From NCBI GenBank assembly GCA_023457475.1, contig JAEWLO010000310.1:1-5707 (forward strand): 5,707 nucleotides of DNA, written 5' to 3'. The notes beneath the pieces are model-generated. The model had not been told where the DNA came from. It made no database searches and saw only the letters and a list, made by a program, of their open reading frames with translations. The translations under genes and the position numbers were made by a program. The stretch is from Pseudomonadota bacterium (GTDB lineage Bacteria; Pseudomonadota; Gammaproteobacteria; Xanthomonadales; Xanthomonadaceae). Of this stretch, positions 1-5,088 are shown piece after piece; position 1 is the first letter of the stretch; each line of letters opens with the position of its first letter.

Positions 1-1258
1 TCGACAGGCCGATCGGCGACAGGCACAGCTCACCCACCGACTGGATCACGTAGACCATGAACAGCGTCCAGAACGGGATCTTGCCGTCGACGACCATGGT
101 CGACAGGGCCAGCATCAGGAGGGCAAAGGCGGCACCGTTGAACAGCAGGCCCAGGCCGCACTTGCGCGGAATGGACGGGTTGGCGCTGCCCAGCTTCACC
201 CAGATCCAGGCAATGATCGGGGCCAGCGTGATGATGGCCACCGAGTTCACCGACTGGAACCACGCGGTCGGGAAGGTCCAGCCGCCAAGGTTGCGGTTGA
301 CGATGTTGTCGGCCAGGAAGGTGAACGAGCTGCCGGCCTGTTCGAAGAACATCCAGAACATCACGTTGAAGGTGAAGATGATCAGCATGGCGATCACGCG
401 GTCGCGCTGCACCTTGCCCTCGCGGATGCCTTCCACCAGCAGCAGCACCGCCAGCGCGACGAACAGCACACCGAGAATCCACGCCAGCGCGGTGGCACCG
501 GTGGAGAGCAGGAAGTAGGCCACCGGGATCGCGACCAGCGAGCCGACGAACACCATCACCACGCGGCCCATGCCTTCGGCACCGGCCGGCGGTGCGCCGA
601 TGCCCTTCAGGCCGGCACGCCCCACGTAGAACCACACCAGGCTGAGCAGCATGCCGATGCCCGACGCGATGAACACCATCTTGTAGGACGGCATGGCTTC
701 GGTGCCGAAGATCTTCTCGGCCAGGAACTGGGTCAGCACCGGGGCGATCATCGCGCCGACGTTGATGCCCATGTAGAAGATGGTGAAGCCGGAATCGCGG
801 CGCTCATCCTTCAGGCCGTACAGCTTGCCGACCATGGTCGAGATGTTCGGCTTGAACAGACCGTTGCCGATGATGATCGTCGCCAGGCCCAGCTCGAACA
901 CTTCCTTGACCGGCATCGCCACCATGAACAGACCGGCCGCCATGATCACCGCGCCGGTCAGGATCGACCGTTGATAGCCCAGCACCCGGTCGGCCACGTA
1001 GCCGCCGAAGATGGCCGCGGCATACACCAGCGCCAGATAGGCACCGTAGGTGCGGCTGGCCGCGCCCTGCCCGGCGGCGTCGCCGTCGAAGAACTGCGCC
1101 ACGATGTACAGCACCAGGGCCCAGCGGATTCCGTAGAACGCGAAGCGCTCCCAGAACTCGGTCATGAACAGCATCCACAACGGGCGCGGATGGCCGAGCG
1201 TGGTCTTGAACTCCGGCAACGCCGGTTCGGGAACGGATTTCGCGGCGTCTACGCTCAT
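1..1258 (-). CDS. POT/PTR2-family proton-coupled oligopeptide transporter (C-terminus cut by window edge)
   Basis: This is an inner-membrane symporter of the major facilitator superfamily that imports di- and tripeptides with protons. The reading frame is open from the ATG at 1258 to base 1, giving 419 residues; POT proteins are usually near 500, so roughly the last two helices lie outside. Family landmarks appear in order. The ExxERF proton-coupling motif is in helix 1 (E34, E37, R38, F39, Y42). The PTR2 loop motif GGYVADRVLG is at 85-94, the conserved Lys of the KPN motif is K136, and the second signature FYMGINVG is at 161-168. FFEQ in helix 7 is at 304-307, and the substrate-site glutamate of SVGE in helix 10 is E410. 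About 12 hydrophobic segments are visible, including the extra helix pair (about 231-277) typical of bacterial POTs. The start is supported by AGGAA six bases upstream. The gene lies downstream of kynA on the same strand, 122 bases away. The family is clear; peptide selectivity and the subtype name are not. Confidence 0.93.
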   Translation of the reverse strand, partial: MSVDAAKSVPEPALPEFKTTLGHPRPLWMLFMTEFWERFAFYGIRWALVLYIVAQFFDGDAAGQGAASRTYGAYLALVYAAAIFGGYVADRVLGYQRSILTGAVIMAAGLFMVAMPVKEVFELGLATIIIGNGLFKPNISTMVGKLYGLKDERRDSGFTIFYMGINVGAMIAPVLTQFLAEKIFGTEAMPSYKMVFIASGIGMLLSLVWFYVGRAGLKGIGAPPAGAEGMGRVVMVFVGSLVAIPVAYFLLSTGATALAWILGVLFVALAVLLLVEGIREGKVQRDRVIAMLIIFTFNVMFWMFFEQAGSSFTFLADNIVNRNLGGWTFPTAWFQSVNSVAIITLAPIIAWIWVKLGSANPSIPRKCGLGLLFNGAAFALLMLALSTMVVDGKIPFWTLFMVYVIQSVGELCLSPIGLS

Positions 1259-1264
1259 GCGGGA

Positions 1265-1269
1265 TTCCT
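1265..1269 (-). promoter_or_regulatory. Ribosome binding site of the peptide transporter
   Basis: Read on the minus strand this is AGGAA, six bases before the ATG at 1258. It is a near-canonical Shine-Dalgarno site and fixes the transporter start, since no equally placed ATG with such a site lies upstream. Confidence 0.6.
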
Positions 1270-1287
1270 GGATTCGGGTGGAAGACA

Positions 1288-1304
1288 CGCACATCCGATG
1301 TGCG
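1288..1304. repeat. Perfect 17-base palindrome in the kynA-transporter gap
   Basis: The sequence CGCACAT-CCG-ATGTGCG forms two perfect 7-base arms around a 3-base centre. It sits 30-46 bases before the transporter start, in the 122-base gap (1259-1380) after the kynA stop. No run of T follows it on either strand, so it is not a typical intrinsic terminator. A regulator-binding site or a leader hairpin in the transporter mRNA fits better. On the minus strand a TTGACG (1346-1341) lies upstream as a possible -35, but no good -10 follows it. The palindrome is seen directly; its role is inferred. Confidence 0.5.
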
Positions 1305-1380
1305 AAACGACCCGGGAGGATTCCAGAACAGAGGCGTTCACGTCAAATACACACCCGCCTGTGCTTGCCTGAATAGGCTT

Positions 1381-2256
1381 TCACGCCGGCGGTTGCGGGC
1401 CGTCGTTGCGTATCGTGGTGCGCACCTGGAAAAGCTCCGGGAAGAAGGTCAGCTCCAGCGCCTGGCGCAGGAAGCCCACCCCGCTGGAGCCACCGGTGCC
1501 GCGCTTGAAGCCGATCACCCGCATCACGGTGCGCATGTGCCGGAAACGCCAGAGCTGGAAGGCCGTTTCCAGGTCAACCAGGTCCTCGCACAGCGAGTAT
1601 TCGCGCCAGTAGCGGTCGGTGTTCTCGTAGATGCGCTCGAACACCGGGTGCAGGGCGTCGTCGGCCACATGCGGCAGCTGCCAGTCGCGGGCCTGATAGC
1701 CGGCCGGGATGGCGTGGCCGAAACGGGCCAGGTAGCGCAGGAACTCCTCGTACAGGCTGGGCGCGTCCAGCACCTGCTGCAGCTGGGCCTGGCCGGCCGG
1801 GTCGTGCGAGAACACCTGCAGCATCTGGGCGTTCTTGTTGCCCAGCAGGAACTCGATGTAGCGGTACTGCAGCGACTGGAAGCCCGAGGACGGGCCCAGC
1901 ACGTCGCGGAAGCCCATGTACTCGGAGGGGGTCAAGGTCTCCAGCACCGACCACTGTTCGGTCAGCTGCCGCAGCACCTGCTTGCTGCGCGCCAGCACCT
2001 TGCGGCACTGCCACACCTCGTCGCGCTGCAGGAAGCCGATCGCCGCGCGCAGTTCGTGCGCCAGCAGCTTCAGCCACAGCTCCGACGTCTGGTGCTGGAT
2101 GATGAAGAGCATCTCGTCGTGGTGCGGCGGGTTGGACAGCGGCTGCTGCGCCGACAGCAGCTGGTCCAGCCGCAGGTAGCCGCCGTAGGTCAGGCGGCCT
2201 TCCAGGTCGGTGTGGATGCCGGCTTCCAGATCGCGTTGGTTCTTGTCGACAGACAT
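1381..2256 (-). CDS. kynA: Tryptophan 2,3-dioxygenase
   Basis: This cytoplasmic heme enzyme, a homotetramer in its family, inserts O2 into L-tryptophan to give N-formylkynurenine, the first step of the kynurenine pathway. The product is 291 residues, close to the length of the X. campestris enzyme. The known active-site residues fall at the same numbers as in that enzyme: F51 and H55 in the FIIQHQTSELW helix, Y113 and R117 (substrate carboxylate) in SEYMGFRDVLG, the proximal heme ligand H240 in LWRFRHMRT, and T254 in the GTGGSSG loop that closes over the substrate. The ATG at 2256 gives MSVDKNQRDL, matching the usual N-terminus; the in-frame ATG at 2349 would add 31 residues unlike the family. 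The Shine-Dalgarno is poor (AAGTGG at best). The gene is transcribed divergently from pdhA and may read on into the transporter. No kynB, kynU or kynR is visible in the window. Confidence 0.97.
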   Translation of the reverse strand: MSVDKNQRDLEAGIHTDLEGRLTYGGYLRLDQLLSAQQPLSNPPHHDEMLFIIQHQTSELWLKLLAHELRAAIGFLQRDEVWQCRKVLARSKQVLRQLTEQWSVLETLTPSEYMGFRDVLGPSSGFQSLQYRYIEFLLGNKNAQMLQVFSHDPAGQAQLQQVLDAPSLYEEFLRYLARFGHAIPAGYQARDWQLPHVADDALHPVFERIYENTDRYWREYSLCEDLVDLETAFQLWRFRHMRTVMRVIGFKRGTGGSSGVGFLRQALELTFFPELFQVRTTIRNDGPQPPA

Positions 2257-2282
2257 GGCGGGGACCACTTGAGGGGGGGAAA

Positions 2283-2312
2283 GCGTAGCGCAGTGACCGC
2301 GCACCTGCGTAC
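2283..2312. repeat. Imperfect inverted repeat upstream of kynA
   Basis: The arms GTAGCGCAG (2285-2293) and CTGCGTAC (2305-2312) are complementary apart from one bulged base, around an 11-base centre. GTG and CAC just inside can extend the pairing with a bulge. The element lies 29-56 bases before the kynA start, where an operator or leader hairpin would act. A second partial match, GCGTAG (2283-2288) with CTACGC (2321-2326), offers an alternative fold. In this GC-rich context chance pairing is possible, so the functional call is weak. Confidence 0.3.
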
Positions 2313-2360
2313 CGCCCACCCTACGCCCCCGTGTGGCCGATGGTCGCACCCGGGTTCAGC

Positions 2361-2400
2361 GCGGCCGGAGCATTCAGGCAGTCGCGAACGGCCCGGCCGC
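2361..2400. repeat. 8-base perfect inverted repeat in the intergenic region
   Basis: GCGGCCGG (2361-2368) and CCGGCCGC (2393-2400) are perfectly complementary, with a 24-base loop. Each arm is itself nearly self-complementary (CGGCCG), so the repeat could arise easily from base composition. No T-run follows it on either strand, so I do not call a terminator. Confidence 0.3.
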
Positions 2401-2507
2401 AGGCCAACGCTCATGCGCCGTTGAACCAACTGAATACGTTGAAGTTATTGGCATCGGCGGGCCTGCATGGGGTACACCCGACCCGGCCATGGGCGCATTC
2501 TTGCTGC

Positions 2508-2525
2508 GCCGCAGGACGGCTTTTT
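2508..2525 (+). terminator. Weak hairpin plus T-run just upstream of the pdhA promoter
   Basis: GCCG (2508-2511) and CGGC (2517-2520) can pair around CAGGA and are followed at once by five T (2521-2525). Read on the plus strand this resembles an intrinsic terminator, but a 4-base stem is short. It lies between the kynA side and the proposed pdhA promoter at 2538. It could insulate the operon from stray upstream transcription, or the T-run may only be promoter-upstream A/T-rich DNA. The overlapping palindrome at 2504-2514 competes for the same bases. Confidence 0.2.
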
Positions 2526-2537
2526 CGTACGCCTTCC

Positions 2538-2566
2538 TTAACATGGCAATTCATATCATTTGTAAC
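2538..2566 (+). promoter_or_regulatory. Probable sigma-70-type promoter of the pdh operon
   Basis: TTAACA at 2538-2543 matches the -35 consensus at five of six bases. After exactly 17 bases, TGTAAC at 2561-2566 matches the -10 consensus at four of six. Transcription would begin near 2573, leaving a short leader that still includes the pdhA ribosome binding site GAAGGTG (2575-2581). The position in the most A/T-rich part of the window supports the call. TATCAT (2554-2559) is an alternative -10 but lacks a spaced -35. Confidence 0.45.
2547..2562. promoter_or_regulatory. Imperfect 16-base palindrome in the pdhA promoter spacer, candidate operator
   Basis: The half-sites CAATTCAT and, read from the other strand, CAAATGAT agree at six of eight positions around a centre between 2554 and 2555. 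The element covers the spacer and touches the proposed -10, a common place for a repressor dimer to block RNA polymerase. It does not look like the E. coli PdhR consensus. Binding is inferred only from symmetry and position. Confidence 0.3.
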
Positions 2567-2590
2567 TTCCTGTCGAAGGTGCAGTACGCA

Positions 2591-3673
2591 ATGACGGTTG
2601 CCGCTGAGTTCAAGATCGAATACCTGCAGTACCTGGACACGGACGGTATCCTCGTCCGCGATGACCTGCCCGAGGCCCTGCGCGACCCGAAGGCGCTGCT
2701 GCCGATGTTCAAGCAGATGCTGTTCGTGCGCGTGTTCGACGGCAAGTCGATCGCGCTGCAGCGCACCGGCAAGCTGGGTACCTACGCGGCCTGCCTGGGC
2801 CATGAGGCGGCCCACGTGGGTATCGGTGCTGCGATGCAGAAGGACGACGTGTTCGCGCCGTCCTACCGCGAGTACGGCGCGATGTTCATGCGCGGCGTGC
2901 GTCCGCGCGACGTGCTGATGTACTGGGGCGGCGACGAGCGCGGCAACGACTACGGTGGCAACGCGGCCAAGGACTTCCCGTTCTGCGTGCCGATCTCCAC
3001 CCAGTGCCTGCACGCGGCCGGCGCGGCGCTGAAGTTCAAGCTCAACAAGGAAGCGCAGATCGCCGTGGCGGTCTGTGGTGACGGCGGCAGCTCGAAGACC
3101 GACTTCTACGCCGCGCTCAATTCCGCCGGTGCCTACAGGCTCCCGCTGATCCTGTGCATCGTCAACAATGGCTGGGCCATTTCGGTGCCGCGTTCGGCCC
3201 AGACCGGTGCGGAAACCCTGGCCCAGAAGGGCCTGGCCGGTGGCCTGCATTGCCTGCAGGTGGACGGCAACGACCTGATCGCGGTGATGGCCGCCATGCT
3301 GCAGGCGCGCGACCGCGCCCTGGCCGGCGATGGCGGCACCGTGCTCGAGCTGATGACCTACCGTCTCTCCGACCACACCACCGCCGACGATGCCCGCCGC
3401 TACCGCGACGACGCCGAGGTGAAGGACGCCTGGAAGCTGGAGCCGATGCTGCGCCTGCGCAAGTATCTGACCAACGCCGGCGTCTGGAGCGAGGAAGAGG
3501 AAGCCGCGTGGACCGCCGAGTGCGGCAAGCGCGTGGACGAGGAAGTGAACCTGTATCTCAACACCCCGGTGCAGCCGGTCGAGGCGATGTTCGATTACCT
3601 GTATGCCGATCCGCCGCAGGACCTGCTGGCCCAGCGTGCGCAGGCCATCGCCCTGGAGCAGCGCCATGGATGA
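2591..3673 (+). CDS. pdhA: 2-oxoacid (pyruvate-type) dehydrogenase E1 component, alpha subunit
   Basis: This is the thiamine-diphosphate-binding alpha half of the alpha2-beta2 E1 that decarboxylates a 2-oxoacid and passes the acyl group to E2 lipoate in the cytoplasm. It has 360 residues, normal for the family. The E1_dh fold spans about residues 38-335. The TPP/Mg motif begins at GDG (163-165) and ends at NN (192-193). The active-site loop carries YRLSDHTTADD at 257-267, with H262 as the loop histidine, then the RYR element (270-272). The ATG at 2591 gives MTVAAEFKIEYLQ and follows GAAGGTG with nine bases between. In-frame ATGs upstream (for example 2543) lie inside the promoter and have codons without the local GC3 bias. 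The sequence resembles the Bacillus-type PdhA group more than classical mammalian PDHA, but branched-chain E1 alpha is close, so the substrate is not settled. It is the first gene of the operon. Confidence 0.94.
   Translation: MTVAAEFKIEYLQYLDTDGILVRDDLPEALRDPKALLPMFKQMLFVRVFDGKSIALQRTGKLGTYAACLGHEAAHVGIGAAMQKDDVFAPSYREYGAMFMRGVRPRDVLMYWGGDERGNDYGGNAAKDFPFCVPISTQCLHAAGAALKFKLNKEAQIAVAVCGDGGSSKTDFYAALNSAGAYRLPLILCIVNNGWAISVPRSAQTGAETLAQKGLAGGLHCLQVDGNDLIAVMAAMLQARDRALAGDGGTVLELMTYRLSDHTTADDARRYRDDAEVKDAWKLEPMLRLRKYLTNAGVWSEEEEAAWTAECGKRVDEEVNLYLNTPVQPVEAMFDYLYADPPQDLLAQRAQAIALEQRHG
3655..3658 (+). promoter_or_regulatory. Ribosome binding site for the upstream pdhB start
   Basis: GGAG lies seven bases before the ATG at 3666, within the last codons of pdhA. 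It supports initiation of pdhB while overlapping the pdhA stop, as in translational coupling. Confidence 0.4.
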
Positions 3674-4733
3674 GATCAAGCACGTCTCCAGCGCCACCGC
3701 GCAGACCCCCGCCGACAGCGCCGCCCTCGCGCGCGGAGAACCGACCATGACCGATACCCCCATCACCCTCATCGAAGCCATCACCCAGGCCCTTGCCTGG
3801 GAGCTCGAGCACGATAAGTCCGTGCTGGTGCTGGGCGAGGACGTGGGCGTCAACGGCGGCGTGTTCCGCGCCACCGCCGGCCTGCAGCAGCGCTTCGGTG
3901 CCGAGCGCGTGCTGGACACCCCGCTGGATGAAACCACCATCGCCGGCCTGACCATCGGCCTGGCCGCACATGGCATGAAGCCGGTCGCCGAAGCCCAGTT
4001 CGACGGCTTCATGTACCCGATGGTGGACCACATCGTCTGCCACGCCGCGCGCCTGCGTTACCGCACCCGCGGCCGCCTGAACTGCCCGATGGTGCTGCGG
4101 GTGCCGTGGGGCGGTGGCATCCGTGCACCGGAACACCACAGCGAAGCCAACGAGGCCATCTTCACCAACGTGCCGGGCCTGCGCGTGGTGCTGCCGTCCT
4201 CGCCGCAGCGCGCCTATGGCCTGCTGCTGGCCGCGATCCGCGAGCCGGACCCGGTCATCTACATGGAACCCAAGCGCATCTACCGCCAGTACAAGGAAGT
4301 GGTCGCCAACGACGGCGAAGCGCTGCCGCTGGACGTCTGCTTCGTGCTGCGCGACGGCACCGACGTGACCCTGGTGACCTGGGGGGCGCAGGTGAAAGAG
4401 GCGCTGGAAGCGGCCGACAAGCTGGCCGGCGAAGGCATCAGCGCCGAGGTGATCGACGTGGCCACCCTGCGCCCGCTGGACTTCGCGACCATCGCCGAGT
4501 CCGTGGCCAAGACCGGTCGCTGCGTGATCGTGCAGGAGGCCCCCAAGACGGCAGGTTTCGGTGCTGAAATCGCCGCCCGCCTGGCCGAGGAGTCGCTGTA
4601 CGACCTGCTCGCCCCGGTCGAACGCGTGACCGGCTATGACACCCACATTCCGCTGTTCCGCCTGGAGATGAAGTACCTGCCCAGCGTGGACCGCATCGTC
4701 AGCGCGGCCAAACGCGCGGTCGCGGCGGGCTGA
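3666..4733 (+). CDS. pdhB: 2-oxoacid (pyruvate-type) dehydrogenase E1 component, beta subunit
   Basis: This is the partner of PdhA; it forms half of the E1 active site and supplies the E2-docking surface. There are two credible starts. ATG 3666 (355 residues) overlaps pdhA by eight bases and has GGAG at 3655. ATG 3747 (328 residues) has GGAG at 3735 and gives the usual family length. I chose 3666 because the added codons are coding-like: 23 of the 26 between the two ATGs end in G or C, with lower G/C at positions one and two. Numbered from 3747, the transketolase-type pyrimidine-binding domain holds VLGEDVGVNGGVF (28-40), the catalytic glutamate E62 in DTPLDET that activates TPP, and H131 in APEHHSEANEA. 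The C-terminal transketolase domain starts near 200 (DGTDVTLVTWG) and includes DVATLRPLD (237-245). EPKRIYR (174-180) occurs in both pyruvate and branched-chain enzymes. Confidence 0.93.
   Translation: MDEIKHVSSATAQTPADSAALARGEPTMTDTPITLIEAITQALAWELEHDKSVLVLGEDVGVNGGVFRATAGLQQRFGAERVLDTPLDETTIAGLTIGLAAHGMKPVAEAQFDGFMYPMVDHIVCHAARLRYRTRGRLNCPMVLRVPWGGGIRAPEHHSEANEAIFTNVPGLRVVLPSSPQRAYGLLLAAIREPDPVIYMEPKRIYRQYKEVVANDGEALPLDVCFVLRDGTDVTLVTWGAQVKEALEAADKLAGEGISAEVIDVATLRPLDFATIAESVAKTGRCVIVQEAPKTAGFGAEIAARLAEESLYDLLAPVERVTGYDTHIPLFRLEMKYLPSVDRIVSAAKRAVAAG
3735..3738 (+). promoter_or_regulatory. Ribosome binding site for the internal pdhB start
   Basis: GGAG lies eight bases before ATG 3747, which would yield the family-length 328-residue E1 beta. 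Together with the site at 3655 it makes two initiation points possible for the same gene. Confidence 0.4.
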
Positions 4734-4734
4734 C

Positions 4735-5088
4735 ATGCGGGCCCGTCTTCTAGGCCCGTACCGCAGCCAGTACCCCAACCCGCTCCGGTTCCAGGCCGGC
4801 CAGATCGTCGAACTGGGTGTCCGCGACGAAGAATGGCCGGCGTTCGCCTGGGTGCGCACCGATGACGGGCGTGCCGGCTGGGCTCCGGTGGCGTGGTTGC
4901 AGGTGTTGGACGAAGGTCGCGCGGAGGCCCTGCGCGACTACGACGCCCGCGAACTGGACGTGGAAAGCGGCGAACTGGTCAAACTGCATCATGAACACGG
5001 CGGCTGGTGGTGGTCCGAACGCGCGAACGGCGCGACGGGCTGGCTGCCGGCCCGCGATCTCGAACTGCTCGAAGAGAACTGCACATGA
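4735..5088 (+). CDS. Small tandem SH3-domain protein encoded inside the pdh operon
   Basis: This 117-residue soluble protein has no signal peptide or membrane segment and consists almost entirely of two SH3-like domains. Domain 1 (about 1-58) has PYRSQYPNPLRFQAG, then EEWPAFAW and DGRAGWAP. Domain 2 (about 62-113) follows the classical SH3 pattern: ALRDYDA (65-71) for the ALYDYxA motif, ELDVESGEL (73-81), the WWW cluster (91-93) and GWLPARDL (102-109). Y69, W91/W92 and P105 of the usual ligand groove are kept, but the first ALYDY tyrosine is R67 and the last groove tyrosine is D108. Binding to ordinary PxxP ligands may therefore be altered. Comparable tandem-SH3 proteins are known in other bacteria, generally without assigned function. 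The gene starts one base after the pdhB stop (TGACATG) with only a weak ribosome site and overlaps E2 by ATGA, which argues for coupled expression and a role with the dehydrogenase. That role is inferred. Confidence 0.88.
   Translation: MRARLLGPYRSQYPNPLRFQAGQIVELGVRDEEWPAFAWVRTDDGRAGWAPVAWLQVLDEGRAEALRDYDARELDVESGELVKLHHEHGGWWWSERANGATGWLPARDLELLEENCT

Larger units (their letters stand above)
2257..2590. other. Divergent intergenic region between kynA and pdhA
   Basis: These 334 bases lie between the kynA and pdhA starts and hold no convincing gene. Open frames that cross them are out-of-frame or N-terminal read-back of the flanking genes. Two stretches are clearly richer in A/T than the surroundings, about 2421-2455 and 2521-2575, as expected of promoters. 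The second contains the proposed pdhA promoter. The kynA-proximal end (2257-2340) is very GC-rich and I could not find a good -35/-10 pair for kynA there. Inverted repeats at 2283-2312, 2361-2400, 2420-2430 (GTTG-AAC-CAAC), 2504-2514 (CTGCG-C-CGCAG) and 2547-2562 are possible regulatory sites. Confidence 0.7.

Noticed and set aside
1317..1346. A possible transporter promoter on the minus strand (TTGACG as -35)
   Set aside because: With 17- or 18-base spacing the -10 candidates GAATCC and AATCCT match one and three of six consensus bases, too weak to list.
1369..1380. GCCT-GAAT-AGGC hairpin right after the kynA stop, as a terminator
   Set aside because: The stem is only four bases and no T-run follows on the minus strand.
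2283..2326. A Stenotrophomonas-type GTAG (SMAG) repeat
   Set aside because: GTAG is present, but the compact, well-paired stem-loop expected of those elements is not.
1300..2424. A 374-codon plus-strand open frame antisense to kynA
   Set aside because: Opposite strand of a gene with all catalytic residues intact; its translation is Gln/Leu/Val/His-rich shadow sequence.
2333..2590. An 86-residue N-terminal extension of PdhA from the ATG at 2333
   Set aside because: It would cross the proposed promoter, lacks the local codon bias near its end and is not expected in the family; ATG 2591 has a better-placed ribosome site.
2411..4033. A 540-codon open frame on the minus strand, antisense to pdhA and pdhB
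   Set aside because: It is a by-product of strong GC3 bias in the plus-strand genes. Its translation is a low-complexity His/Gln/Val/Ala-rich sequence with no recognisable domain, while the plus strand encodes clear E1 subunits.
3558..4859. A 433-codon minus-strand open frame across pdhB and the SH3 gene
   Set aside because: Same cause: antisense shadow with compositional bias and no family signature.
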